Origin: Pararhizobium arenae | GTDB taxonomy: Bacteria; Pseudomonadota; Alphaproteobacteria; Rhizobiales; Rhizobiaceae | Direction: 5' to 3' | DNA length: 64,000 nt | Assembly (NCBI RefSeq): GCF_001931685.1 | Contig: NZ_MOOY01000001.1 | Span: 310,001-374,000 of the forward strand | Shown here: piece after piece, positions 47,834-56,728 of the stretch | How positions within the stretch are numbered: the first letter of the stretch is position 1 | Layout of the letters: the number at the start of each line of letters is the position of its first letter | Notes under the pieces: model-generated | The model's input: the letters and a program-made list of their open reading frames with translations, nothing else | Database searches by the model: none | What the model was told of the DNA's origin: nothing | Made by a program: the position numbers and the translations under genes

Positions 47834-48098
47834 CATCGGTCGCAGTGATGCGATTGATGACGTCCGATACTCCGGCGACACTGGCTGCCGCCTCTTCAGC
47901 CTTTTGGACTTCTTCCGCGGTCTGGACGAAACCGGCGAGCAGGATCGTGCTGCCGTTGGCGACAACTGTGATTTCGCTCGCATCAAGCCCCGCGACGGCT
48001 GCGACATAGTTCGCAACGCGGGTTTCGAGGTCGTGGTGATCGCCCGGTGACATATCCTCGGGTTCGTGCCCGTGGAAGGTTCTTTCCTTGAAAACCAT
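47808..48098 (-). CDS. BON-domain protein
   Basis: This 96-residue protein contains one BON (phospholipid-binding) domain: LETRVANYVAAVAGLDASEITVVANGSTILLAGFVQTAEEVQKAEE, ending GVSDVINRI. AGGGAGA precedes the ATG at 48098. There is no signal peptide, so it may be cytoplasmic or use another route. Small single-BON proteins of this type are often stress-induced. Confidence 0.85.
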   Translation of the reverse strand: MVFKERTFHGHEPEDMSPGDHHDLETRVANYVAAVAGLDASEITVVANGSTILLAGFVQTAEEVQKAEEAAASVAGVSDVINRITATDVRSTSMSS

Positions 48099-48253
48099 CG
48101 CTGTATCTCCCTGATGCTCGATAGTCCAACAACGCGGTCTTTGGATTTTAGTTCGACCCTGTTCCATTCGAAACAGCGCAAATAAGAGGGCTATGAGATT
48201 GTAAGGTCACTGGATGAGAGGAGCTCATCAGAACCAACAGAGGAGAAACCGAA

Positions 48254-48520
48254 ATGCGCAAGATCATCATTTCCGCCGCTGCCATTGCTCTCGCAACCAT
48301 CTCGTTCGCAGCCCCTTCGCAGGCCGGCGGCTTCAGCATCGGCTTCGGCGGCTACGGCCACCACGGTCACCACCATGGCGGCAACTTCTCGATCGGCTTC
48401 TACGACAACGGCTACCATGGCGGGCACTACTATTACGAGCCCACCTGCTTCATCAAGAAAGTCAAGAAATACGACAAGTGGGGCAACCTGAAGATCAAGA
48501 AGATCAAGATCTGCGAATAA
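48254..48520 (+). CDS. Small secreted His/Gly-rich protein
   Basis: This gene encodes 88 residues: a signal peptide with cleavage after PSQA, then a glycine- and histidine-rich stretch (YGHHGHHHGG, NGYHGGHYYY), and a short lysine-rich end with two cysteines (PTCFIKKVKKYDK; KICE). AGAGGAG precedes the ATG. The composition suggests metal binding in the periplasm, but no family was recognised. It is monocistronic with its own terminator. Confidence 0.8.
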   Translation: MRKIIISAAAIALATISFAAPSQAGGFSIGFGGYGHHGHHHGGNFSIGFYDNGYHGGHYYYEPTCFIKKVKKYDKWGNLKIKKIKICE

Positions 48521-48540
48521 CGCTCCCAGCATTCCGTCAA

Positions 48541-48570
48541 AAAATCCGGCTGCGAAACAGCCGGATTTTT
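48541..48570. terminator. Bidirectional terminator between the His-rich gene and hemF
   Basis: ATCCGGCTG and CAGCCGGAT pair around CGAAA, with AAA on the left and TTTTT on the right, so it can work for both convergent genes. Confidence 0.85.
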
Positions 48571-48595
48571 GTCTTTCAGAAACCGCGATCCTGCT

Positions 48596-49507
48596 TCACG
48601 GCCAACGGACCATTGGAGGAAGCGATGACAGGATCGATTCGACGTTGCCGCCCGTCTTGAGACCGAAGATCGTGCCGCGATCATAGAGCAGGTTAAACTC
48701 GACATAGCGGCCACGGCGAACCAACTGCTCCTCGCGGTCGGCTTCCGTCCATGGCGTGTTGAAGTTGTTACGCACGAGTTTCGGATAGATCAGGTTGAAG
48801 GCTTTCCCGACATCCTGGACGAAGGCGAAATCCGCATCCCAGCCGCCCTTTTCCTCTTCCGAATGCAGCCAATCGAAGAAGATGCCGCCAATGCCGCGGG
48901 CTTCGTTGCGGTGCTTCAGGAAGAAGTATTCGTCGCACCAGTCCTTGTAGCGCGGGTAGTCCGCAATGGCATGGCGACGGCAGGTGATTTCCATGCCGCG
49001 ATGGAAGAGCATGGTGTCCGGGTCGGTCTGGACGCGTCGCCGGTCGAGTACCGGAGTCAGATCGGCGCCACCGCCGAACCAGTTGCTTGTCGTCACCACC
49101 ATGCGGGTGTTCATGTGCACGGCCGGCACATTGGGATTGACCGGGTGGGCGATCAGCGAAATGCCCGACGCCCAGAATGTCGGATCTTCGGACGCGCCTG
49201 GAATCTGCTGTCGAAACTCCGGCGAGAATTCGCCGTGAACGGTAGAGGTATGGACGCCGACTTTCTCGAAGACGCGGCCTTCCATCATAGACATGCGTCC
49301 GCCGCCGCCTTCGCCACCCTCGCGCTGCCAGTCCTTGGCCGTAAAGCGGCCGGGTGCCCGGTCCGAAAGCGGCCCGGTCAGTTCGTCCTCGATCGCCTCG
49401 AAGCTCGCGCAAATCGCGTCGCGCAGTGTCTCGAACCATGCTTTGGCGCGCAGCTTCTTGTCTTCGATGTCGGCTGGGAGGCCTTTTGGCAGGTCCGGTC
49501 TTTCCAT
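48596..49507 (-). CDS. hemF: Oxygen-dependent coproporphyrinogen III oxidase
   Basis: This 303-residue enzyme converts coproporphyrinogen III to protoporphyrinogen IX in haem synthesis. [27 protein letters not shown] is the family hallmark near residue 60, with [12 protein letters not shown] and [20 protein letters not shown] further on. The ATG at 49507 (MERPDLPKG) has AGGAC upstream. It is the aerobic type, which fits the aerobic bc1 chain in the window. Confidence 0.96.
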   Translation of the reverse strand: MERPDLPKGLPADIEDKKLRAKAWFETLRDAICASFEAIEDELTGPLSDRAPGRFTAKDWQREGGEGGGGRMSMMEGRVFEKVGVHTSTVHGEFSPEFRQQIPGASEDPTFWASGISLIAHPVNPNVPAVHMNTRMVVTTSNWFGGGADLTPVLDRRRVQTDPDTMLFHRGMEITCRRHAIADYPRYKDWCDEYFFLKHRNEARGIGGIFFDWLHSEEEKGGWDADFAFVQDVGKAFNLIYPKLVRNNFNTPWTEADREEQLVRRGRYVEFNLLYDRGTIFGLKTGGNVESILSSLPPMVRWP

Positions 49508-49693
49508 GAAATCTGTCCTTGTGGCGTTGGTCGCTACGGAGACCGTGCGCATTTTCCGCAGGGTTTATCGATTTGCGAGATAGACGCGCGGCACCTGGCA
49601 CAGATGCCATTCGGATCGCTGATTCTACGGACTCGCAAAAGATGAAATGCATGCTTATCTTTCAATGGTGCACACATAGCGAAAGATGGGCGT

Positions 49694-49954
49694 ATGGCAA
49701 GACGACCTGCAGCACCTCCGCTTGATGGCCTGAAACGGCAGATCGCCCGCCATAGGCAGGATACCAGCCGCAATGAAGGCGGCTATTTCGTTCGTGAAAC
49801 TTTCCGGCTCGATCGCGAGCAGGCGCGCATGAAGGCGCGGGAATGGTTCGATACTTGGCCGAAGGCTGCCTACTGGACCGAGGTGGAAAGCTGGCGGACG
49901 CTCGAAGGCAACGAGATCGAGTTTACCATGCGGCGTCTGCCGAGCGCCGACTAA
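49694..49954 (+). CDS. Hypothetical protein, 86 residues
   Basis: This short protein is basic and rich in Arg and Glu ([33 protein letters not shown]) and ends RRLPSAD. No domain was recognised. It has no signal peptide. Its stop overlaps the convergent soxR stop by 4 bp. The reading frame has normal codon use for the window, which supports it as a real gene. Confidence 0.7.
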   Translation: MARRPAAPPLDGLKRQIARHRQDTSRNEGGYFVRETFRLDREQARMKAREWFDTWPKAAYWTEVESWRTLEGNEIEFTMRRLPSAD

Positions 49955-50418
49955 TCATCCTCGACGAGATGTGCACCCGGTCCCTTGGACGAGAGTGCGT
50001 CATGCGGGTTCCTCAGCGGACAATCATACATGGAAAGGCAGCCGCAGCCGATGCAGCCGGTGAGCTGGTCGCGAAGCGCCGTGAGTTTTTCGATTCGCTG
50101 CGTAAGATTTACCCGCCAGTTCTCGGACAGTCGCTGCCAATCGGAAGCCAGCAATTGACGGTCATGGGGTAGGGTAGCGAGTGCCTCTTCAATTTCGGAG
50201 AGTGGAATGCCCGTCTTCTGCGCAATCCGGATCACGGCGATGCGCCTGAGTACGCTGCGCGGATAGCGCCTTTGATTTCCGGTGGTGCGGTGGCTGCTGA
50301 TCAATCCCTTGGCTTCGTAGAAATGCAGCGTGGAAACGGCAACGCCGCTTCGCCTGGCGACCTCGCCGACGCTCAGCCCAAGGCTCAGACCGGATGTGCT
50401 GGTGAACCCAGAATTCAT
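49951..50418 (-). CDS. soxR: Redox-sensitive transcriptional activator SoxR
   Basis: This 155-residue MerR-family regulator senses redox-cycling compounds with a [2Fe-2S] cluster. The DNA-binding part is [26 protein letters not shown], a dimerisation helix follows, and the four cluster cysteines are in [12 protein letters not shown]. In most non-enteric bacteria SoxR controls a few efflux or oxidoreductase genes rather than a SoxS regulon. No neighbouring gene is an obvious target. Confidence 0.95.
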   Translation of the reverse strand: MNSGFTSTSGLSLGLSVGEVARRSGVAVSTLHFYEAKGLISSHRTTGNQRRYPRSVLRRIAVIRIAQKTGIPLSEIEEALATLPHDRQLLASDWQRLSENWRVNLTQRIEKLTALRDQLTGCIGCGCLSMYDCPLRNPHDALSSKGPGAHLVEDD

Positions 50419-50549
50419 CGCTTGACCTCAACTTTACTTGAGGTTTTATAACGCAGGCTCCGATGTTTTCAAACAGGAGCCTTTTCATTCTGATGTCCGA
50501 GAAGTCGAGTATCGCCGTCGTTGACGGCAGCGCCCGTGCGGGTGAGGGT

Positions 50550-51014
50550 TCAGAGGCTGATCTGGCGCAGCGCCTCGCCGGTGATCATCGCGACCGACAT
50601 GGCGACATTCAGCGATCGCTGGCCCTCGACCATGGGGATGAGAACCCGGTGGTCGGCTGCGTCGTGAACATGTTCCGGCACGCCGGCGCTTTCGCGGCCG
50701 AAAAGCAGGATGTCGTTCGGCTGGTAGGCGAGGGTGGTATAGGGTACGGCCGCTTTTGTACTGGCGAGAACGAGGCGGCGGCCTTCGGATTTCCGCCAGT
50801 CTTCGAAGCGTTCCCAATTGACGTGACGTGTAAGGGTAACGGACGCAATGTAGTCCATGCCAGCGCGCTTGAGGTTGCGGTCGGAGAGATCGAAGCCGGC
50901 CGGCTCGATGATATCGACCGTCAGTCCGAGACAGGCTGCGAGCCTGAGGATGGTTCCGGTATTGCCCGGAATATCCGGCTGGTAAAGCGCGATACGAAGG
51001 CCGTTGCTGGACAT
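50550..51014 (-). CDS. trmL: tRNA (cytidine/uridine-34-2'-O)-methyltransferase TrmL
   Basis: This 154-residue SPOUT-class enzyme methylates the wobble ribose of leucine tRNAs. IALYQPDIPGNTGTILRLAA, PNDILLFGRESAGVP and IPMVEGQRSLNVAMSVAMITGEALRQ are the knot motifs. The length and lack of extra domains identify TrmL (YibK) rather than TrmH. The window also carries tRNA-Leu(TAG) at 16785. Confidence 0.93.
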   Translation of the reverse strand: MSSNGLRIALYQPDIPGNTGTILRLAACLGLTVDIIEPAGFDLSDRNLKRAGMDYIASVTLTRHVNWERFEDWRKSEGRRLVLASTKAAVPYTTLAYQPNDILLFGRESAGVPEHVHDAADHRVLIPMVEGQRSLNVAMSVAMITGEALRQISL

Positions 51015-51480
51015 AAGCAGGTCTCATCACCAAATTTCATGGCACTCATCGTCGCGCCTAATCAATCTGTGCCGATTTGGCAACAGCGATCGGCCGCGGG
51101 CGCAGCCCGCTTAAAAATCCGGCAGAGACGATCTGGCGAAAGACGCGAAACACCGCTAACAAGGGACATCTTCAACGCGAACCAAAGGAGGCCGGAATGA
51201 ATAGCTTTATGATCGCCCGCCTCTGGGCCCATGTCCTTTCGGACTGATCGGTTTCGCGCCCTATCCTTACGTTAGTTTTGCGCAGAAACCGCCGATTCGG
51301 ATGAACCGGCTGCTGCTTTGACGTTTGCTCGCCCTTCTTCCGGTCCCTGCTGCTTTCGAAAGCGGAACTTCCGCCTTCGCCACGGGAGCACCGCGCGCCG
51401 CAATGGCCGCGCATTCTTGCTCCGCCATTTTTGAGATGTGCGCGGTGTTTTTCGACATCGCGCGGTAGAGGAGCCTCGTC
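51015..51480. other. 466-bp spacer between trmL and the first ABC exporter
   Basis: The stretch holds the 16-codon frame at 51197-51247. Otherwise no gene, hairpin terminator or clear promoter was seen. Confidence 0.35.
51197..51247 (+). CDS. Possible 16-residue leader peptide
   Basis: AAAGGAGG lies 6 bp before an ATG that opens MNSFMIARLWAHVLSD and a TGA stop. The ribosome-binding site is one of the best in the window. The next gene on the strand is the ABC exporter 234 bp downstream. Translation is not proven; this could be a leader peptide or a chance frame. Confidence 0.3.
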   Translation: MNSFMIARLWAHVLSD

Positions 51481-53340
51481 ATGTTCGGCTGGTTTGAATC
51501 CCGCCTCGATCCCTATCCGGCGCCGGAGCCGGTGGCACCGCCTTCGGGGCTTTTTGCCTTCTGCTGGCACTACACGAAGCCGGCGGCGCCATGGCTTGCC
51601 GTCATGTCGCTCTGCTCGGCGCTGATCGCGATCGGGGAGGTGGCGCTGTTCCAGTTCCTCGGCAGTCTCGTCGATTGGCTGGCAACGGCCGATCGCGCGA
51701 CATTTCTCGAGACGGAAGGTACACGGCTGTTCTGGATGGGGGCGATCGTGCTGGTCGGCCTTCCCGGTGCGGTGGCGATCGGCTCGATGGTCATGCATCA
51801 GGTGCTGCTCGGCAATTATCCGATGATCGCCCGCTGGCTGATGCACCGCTATCTGCTGCGTCAGGGCATGACTTTCTTCGCCAACGAGTTTGCCGGCCGC
51901 GTCGCGACCAAGGTGATGCAGACCTCGCTTGCCGTTCGCGAAACGGTGATGAAGATTCTCGATGTCTTCGTCTATGTCGTCAGCTATTTCATCTCGATGC
52001 TGGTCGTCGTGGCGGCGGCCGACTGGCGGCTGCTGGCGCCGCTCATCGTCTGGCTGGTGCTCTATATCTGCATCGTCGCCTATTTCGTTCCGCGTCTGCG
52101 CAAGATCTCCAAGGATCAGGCGGATGCGCGCTCGATGATGACCGGCCGCGTGGTCGACAGCTACACCAACATCGCAACGGTGAAGCTGTTCTCCCATGCC
52201 GGGCGCGAGGAGGCCTATGCCAAGGACAGCATGGACGGTTTCCTGCAGACCGTGCATCGCCAAATGCGCAAGGTCACGCTGTTCCATGTGCTGGTCTACA
52301 CGAACAACTGCATCGCGCTGTTTTCGATTGCCAGCCTCGGCATTCATCTCTGGTTGACGAGCGCCATATCGATCGGTTCGATCGCGATTGCCGTGTCGCT
52401 CGCCATGCGCATCAACGGCATGTCGCAGTGGGTGATGTGGGAAGTCTCGGCCTTGTTCGAAAATATCGGCACGGTCTATGACGGCATGGGCATGCTGACC
52501 AAGGCCCATGACATCACCGACAAGCCGGATGCCGGACGGTTGGACGCAGACAAGGGCGAGATCCGCTTCGAAAACATCCGTTTCCATTACGGCAAGAACA
52601 AGGGTGTGATTGACAACCTGAGCCTCGACATCAAGCCGGGTGAGAAGATCGGCCTTGTCGGACGTTCGGGTGCCGGCAAGACGACGCTGATGAACCTGCT
52701 TCTGCGCTTCTATGATCTGGAAGGCGGTCGCATCCTGATCGACGGACAGGATATCTCCGATGTGACGCAGGACAGCCTGCGCAGCCAGATCGGCGTGGTA
52801 ACGCAGGATACCTCGCTGCTGCATCGTTCGATCCGCGACAACATCGGCTATGGTCGCCCCGACGCGACGGATGAGGAGATCATCGCTGCCGCCAAGCGCG
52901 CCAACGCCTGGGAGTTCATCCAGCTTCTGGAGGACAATCAGGGCCGCAGGGCGCTTGATGCCCAGGTTGGCGAGCGAGGCGTGAAACTCTCCGGTGGCCA
53001 GCGGCAGCGGATCGCGATCGCGCGTGTGTTTCTGAAGGACGCGCCGATCCTGATCCTCGACGAGGCGACCTCGGCGCTCGATTCGGAAGTCGAAACGGCA
53101 ATCCAGGAAAACCTCTTCGACCTGATGGCCGGAAAGACGGTGATCGCGATTGCCCACCGCCTGTCGACGCTGACGGAGATGGACCGGCTGGTCATTCTCG
53201 ACAGCGGCCGCATCGTCGAGACGGGAAACCATGCGGAGCTCGTTTCTCACAAGGGCCTCTATGCCGACCTCTGGTCGCGCCAGTCCGGCGGTTTCCTGGC
53301 CGATGACGATCAGCATGAGAAGGAAGAGGCGGCCGAATAG
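51481..53340 (+). CDS. ABC exporter, fused permease and ATPase (1)
   Basis: This 619-residue half-transporter has six N-terminal membrane helices (about 20-330) and an ATPase domain with Walker A GRSGAGKTTLMNLLLRF, a Q-loop VVTQDTSLLHRS, signature LSGGQRQRIAIARVFL and Walker B ILILDEATSALD; the H-loop is in AIAHRLST. It is of the MsbA/ABCB type and is complete, so it could act as a homodimer. A second exporter of the same type lies 490 bp downstream. Substrate unknown. Confidence 0.9.
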   Translation: MFGWFESRLDPYPAPEPVAPPSGLFAFCWHYTKPAAPWLAVMSLCSALIAIGEVALFQFLGSLVDWLATADRATFLETEGTRLFWMGAIVLVGLPGAVAIGSMVMHQVLLGNYPMIARWLMHRYLLRQGMTFFANEFAGRVATKVMQTSLAVRETVMKILDVFVYVVSYFISMLVVVAAADWRLLAPLIVWLVLYICIVAYFVPRLRKISKDQADARSMMTGRVVDSYTNIATVKLFSHAGREEAYAKDSMDGFLQTVHRQMRKVTLFHVLVYTNNCIALFSIASLGIHLWLTSAISIGSIAIAVSLAMRINGMSQWVMWEVSALFENIGTVYDGMGMLTKAHDITDKPDAGRLDADKGEIRFENIRFHYGKNKGVIDNLSLDIKPGEKIGLVGRSGAGKTTLMNLLLRFYDLEGGRILIDGQDISDVTQDSLRSQIGVVTQDTSLLHRSIRDNIGYGRPDATDEEIIAAAKRANAWEFIQLLEDNQGRRALDAQVGERGVKLSGGQRQRIAIARVFLKDAPILILDEATSALDSEVETAIQENLFDLMAGKTVIAIAHRLSTLTEMDRLVILDSGRIVETGNHAELVSHKGLYADLWSRQSGGFLADDDQHEKEEAAE

Positions 53341-53369
53341 GTTGCCTCTCTTCGCCCGGAGATCATGCG

Positions 53370-53741
53370 ATGCAAGCGATCCGTTTCGAATTTGACGTCT
53401 TGATCGGTGGCGAGCGCAGCGCCGCATCAGACGCCTTTGCGGCCGTCAACCCCGGCTGGAAATGCGGCTGGGGCAAGAATGGCGGCTTTCTTGCGGAACC
53501 GCCGCAACTTGATGACGCTGCGGATGCCGCGACCTTTGCCAGTCGCCATATCGAGGCCTATGCCGTCCAGCTTTCGACGATGCGCGGCTTCGGCCACGGC
53601 CATCGCATTCGCATCGCAGCCTATGTCGACCTTGATGCGGATGACGATGTCAGTTTCGGGCTTAAACCGTCGACAATGTCGCTGGCCGCGGCACTCGGCT
53701 ATGAGATCGATTTTTGCTTGTACCAGATGGCAGGGGGATGA
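53370..53741 (+). CDS. Hypothetical protein between two ABC exporters
   Basis: This 123-residue protein has no recognised family. It has repeated aromatic/Gly patches (NPGWKCGWGKNGG) and an acidic segment (DLDADDDVSF). There is no signal peptide or membrane helix. It starts 30 bp after the first exporter and is probably in the same transcript; it may be a partner of the transporter. CCGGAGATC lies just before the ATG. Confidence 0.65.
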   Translation: MQAIRFEFDVLIGGERSAASDAFAAVNPGWKCGWGKNGGFLAEPPQLDDAADAATFASRHIEAYAVQLSTMRGFGHGHRIRIAAYVDLDADDDVSFGLKPSTMSLAAALGYEIDFCLYQMAGG

Positions 53742-53830
53742 AATTTCGTTCGCTCACCGGCTGGGTAGCCATCCGGAGAAATGACTGAAACTTAATTTGC
53801 CTGTTTCCGGAAACAGCCTATATCGGTTGC

Positions 53831-55699
53831 ATGATCCTGCGCCCGCTCTTTTCCTTCTTCGAAAACTGGATTCGGCCTTTCGAGCCGAAGGAAAATCTGC
53901 AGCCGCCTGAAAAGCTTGTATCGTTCATATGGTTCTACATCAGGCAGGCGAAGGCCCCGTTCTTCGCGATGCTGGTGCTGGGCGGGCTTTCAGCGGCGAT
54001 TGAGGCGGCGCTGTTCTGGTTCGTGGGCCGCATCGTCGATATTCTCGGCACCCTCCAGCCGTCCGATGGCTGGAGCGGCCTTATGGCGGATCATGGTGCC
54101 GAGCTTTTCGGGATGCTGGTGCTGATCGGCGTCGTGCGCTTCGTGGTGGCTCTCTTGATGGCGCTGGTCGATCAGCAGATCATCACGCCCGGTTTCTACA
54201 ATCTGGTGCGCTGGCAGTCCTATGTGCATGTCGCGCGACAATCGGTGTCCTTCTTCCAGAACGATTTTTCCGGAAGGCTTGTGACCAAGGTCTGGTCGGG
54301 CGGACAGGCCGCGGGCGATGTGGTGACATCGCTTATGGAGAGCGTCTGGTTCGTCGGCATCTACGCCGTGACGACGCTTGTACTTGTCGGCCAGCTTGAC
54401 TGGGCGCTCGCCGTTGTCGTTCTGCTGTGGCTCATCGCATTCTCGGTGCTGGCGCGCTTCTTCGTTCCGCGTATCCGCCGCCATTCGCGCGAGACGGCGG
54501 AAGCGGCCTCGATGCTGAACGGTCGCATCGTCGATGCCTACAGCAACATCCAGACCCTGAAGCTTTTTGGTCGTGATGACGATAACGACCGCTATATGCG
54601 GCGCGGTTTCGAGATTTATCAGGACAGCCTGCTGCGTTTCACCCGCTTCATAACCGGCGTCAGAGCCTCGATGGCGCTACTGTCGGGCATCATGATCGTC
54701 AGCATGACGGCGCTGAGCGTTCATCTCTGGTTGATGGGTTCGGTCAGCGCCGGTGCCGTCGCCTTTACGCTGGCGCTGGTGCTGCGCCTGAACTTCCTGC
54801 TCAGCCGCATGATGGTCCAGTTCAACGGCATCATGCGCAATATCGGCACGGTGCAGAACGCCGCCGAGACCATTTCGAAGCCGATCGCGCTGGTGGACAA
54901 GGCCGGTGCAGCCCAGCTCACCGTTGCCAATCCCGGTGTGAGCTTTGAAAACGTCTCGTTTCATTATGGTCGCGCGCAAGCGGTCATCGACAATCTCACG
55001 CTGAAGATCAGGCCTGGAGAGAAGGTTGGGCTTGTTGGGCGCTCCGGTGCGGGCAAGACGACTTTGATCAACCTGCTCCTGCGCTTTTACGACGTGCAGG
55101 CGGGCAGGATTGTCATCGACGGACAAGATATTGCTGCCGTCACGCAGGAATCGCTGCGGGCTCATATCGGCGTGGTCAGCCAGGACACCTCGCTGCTGCA
55201 TCGATCCATACGCGACAACATCCTGTTCGGCCGGCCGGATGCCGACGAGCGCCAGCTTGTTGACGCGGCAAAGCGTTCGGAAGCCCTGGATTTCATCAAC
55301 CGGCTGGAAGACCTTCATGGTCGCAAGGGTTTTGACGCCCATGTCGGTGAGCGTGGGGTCAAGCTTTCGGGCGGTCAGCGCCAGCGCATCGCCATCGCCC
55401 GCGTCATGCTCAAGGATGCTCCTATCCTCGTCCTGGACGAAGCGACCTCCGCGCTCGACTCGGAGGTCGAAGCCGCCATTCAGTCCAATCTCGAAAATCT
55501 GATGTACGGCAAGACCGTACTTGCCATCGCCCACCGTCTTTCCACCATCGCAGCCCTGGACCGGCTCGTGGTGATGGAGGAGGGCAGGATCGTCGAGGAT
55601 GGCACGCATCACGATCTTATCGCCCGCGGCGGGCTCTACGCCGATCTCTGGGCGCGACAGTCCGGCGGCTTTTTGGCGCAGGAGGCGGCGGCTGAGTAG
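53831..55699 (+). CDS. ABC exporter, fused permease and ATPase (2)
   Basis: This 622-residue half-transporter is closely similar in plan to the first: six helices, then Walker A GRSGAGKTTLINLLLRF, Q-loop VVSQDTSLLHRS, signature LSGGQRQRIAIARVML and Walker B ILVLDEATSALD. Both nucleotide sites look intact. The two could form a heterodimer or be separate homodimers derived by duplication. Substrate unknown. Confidence 0.9.
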   Translation: MILRPLFSFFENWIRPFEPKENLQPPEKLVSFIWFYIRQAKAPFFAMLVLGGLSAAIEAALFWFVGRIVDILGTLQPSDGWSGLMADHGAELFGMLVLIGVVRFVVALLMALVDQQIITPGFYNLVRWQSYVHVARQSVSFFQNDFSGRLVTKVWSGGQAAGDVVTSLMESVWFVGIYAVTTLVLVGQLDWALAVVVLLWLIAFSVLARFFVPRIRRHSRETAEAASMLNGRIVDAYSNIQTLKLFGRDDDNDRYMRRGFEIYQDSLLRFTRFITGVRASMALLSGIMIVSMTALSVHLWLMGSVSAGAVAFTLALVLRLNFLLSRMMVQFNGIMRNIGTVQNAAETISKPIALVDKAGAAQLTVANPGVSFENVSFHYGRAQAVIDNLTLKIRPGEKVGLVGRSGAGKTTLINLLLRFYDVQAGRIVIDGQDIAAVTQESLRAHIGVVSQDTSLLHRSIRDNILFGRPDADERQLVDAAKRSEALDFINRLEDLHGRKGFDAHVGERGVKLSGGQRQRIAIARVMLKDAPILVLDEATSALDSEVEAAIQSNLENLMYGKTVLAIAHRLSTIAALDRLVVMEEGRIVEDGTHHDLIARGGLYADLWARQSGGFLAQEAAAE

Positions 55700-56135
55700 G
55701 GCGCCTACCCCTACAGTGCCGTCTCGTTGACGTACCGGCAATCGATCGGCCGCGCCTATTCCGATTCTTTTTTCACGATCCGGAAAGCCTGCGAGCGACA
55801 GCGTCAGTGTTGCGCATTTCACGCGGAAAAGCAGTTTGTAAACATCGGCTTCTGTTTTACCGCGACATTGTGGCCCACCTCTCCGGCTCAAGGCTGGACA
55901 TGGCTTGCGATCAAGCTTAGAACGCGGCGGATTGCCGGGGAATCTGCGTCTTTTTCAGGGCGCCGGATTTTGCCCGGCGGAGGAGCATGGGGAGGGACGG
56001 ATGAAAGTTTTGCCCGATTCGCGCTCCGACTTATTGATTTGGCGCTGTTCTTTCGCTCAACTGCACATGAGGGCGCGGATCAACGCTGGGGACAGTGCGG
56101 TTTCCGCATAGATTGCGTGAGAGGATGGTTTAGCC
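55700..56135 (+). other. 436-bp petABC leader region
   Basis: This region should hold the petABC promoter, but no clear -35/-10 pair was identified. It also holds the 36-codon frame at 56001-56111 and a small GCCGG/CCGGC hairpin near 55962-55977. Confidence 0.35.
56001..56111 (+). CDS. Possible 36-residue frame before petA
   Basis: GGGGAGGGACGG directly precedes an ATG, and the frame ends 24 bp before the petA GTG. The product (MKVLPDSRSDLLIWRCSFAQ and 16 more residues) resembles nothing known. It may be a translated leader or a chance frame. Confidence 0.25.
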   Translation: MKVLPDSRSDLLIWRCSFAQLHMRARINAGDSAVSA

Positions 56136-56714
56136 GTGAGCGAACACGAGACAACAACCGAAACCATGGGCGAGCCCACACGCCGCGACTTCCTGTACCT
56201 GACCACGGGTATGGCCGGTGTCGTGGGCGCGGCTGCGGTCGCCTGGCCGTTTATCGACCAGATGCGACCGGACGCTTCGACGCTGGCGCTGGCCACGATC
56301 GAGGTCGACGTATCGAGCCTGCAGCCCGGCATGTCGCTGACGGCCAAATGGCGCGGCAAGCCCGTGTTCATCCGCAATCGTACCGACAAGGAAGTCGAGG
56401 AAGCCAAGGCGGTGGCTCTCGCGGACCTCAAGGACCCGGTTGCCCGCAACGCCAACCTGCCGGCCGACGCCGAAGCGACCGACCTTGACCGCTCTGCCGG
56501 CAAGGACAAGGAAAACTGGATCGTGATGATCGGCTCCTGCACCCATCTGGGTTGCGTTCCGCTCGGCCAGGCTGGCGATTTCGGCGGCTGGTTCTGTCCC
56601 TGTCATGGGTCCCACTACGATACGGCCGGCCGTATTCGTAAGGGACCTGCACCGACAAACCTCGCCGTTCCGACCTTTGCGTTCACTTCCGACACAGTCA
56701 TCAAGATCGGTTGA
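56136..56714 (+). CDS. petA: Rieske iron-sulfur subunit of cytochrome bc1
   Basis: This 192-residue subunit carries the high-potential [2Fe-2S] cluster that takes electrons from ubiquinol. A twin-arginine-type signal ([11 protein letters not shown]) and a membrane helix anchor it. Cluster ligands are in [10 protein letters not shown] and CPCHGSHYD. The GTG start gives the standard N-terminus with GAGAGGA upstream. petB follows 14 bp later. Confidence 0.97.
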   Translation: MSEHETTTETMGEPTRRDFLYLTTGMAGVVGAAAVAWPFIDQMRPDASTLALATIEVDVSSLQPGMSLTAKWRGKPVFIRNRTDKEVEEAKAVALADLKDPVARNANLPADAEATDLDRSAGKDKENWIVMIGSCTHLGCVPLGQAGDFGGWFCPCHGSHYDTAGRIRKGPAPTNLAVPTFAFTSDTVIKIG

Positions 56715-56728
56715 GGGGAATACTGATT

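Noticed and set aside
51172-53427. A 751-codon open frame on the minus strand across the first ABC exporter
   Set aside because: It is antisense to a gene with all ABC motifs in frame, has no ribosome-binding site and no recognisable domain. Long antisense frames are common in GC-rich DNA.
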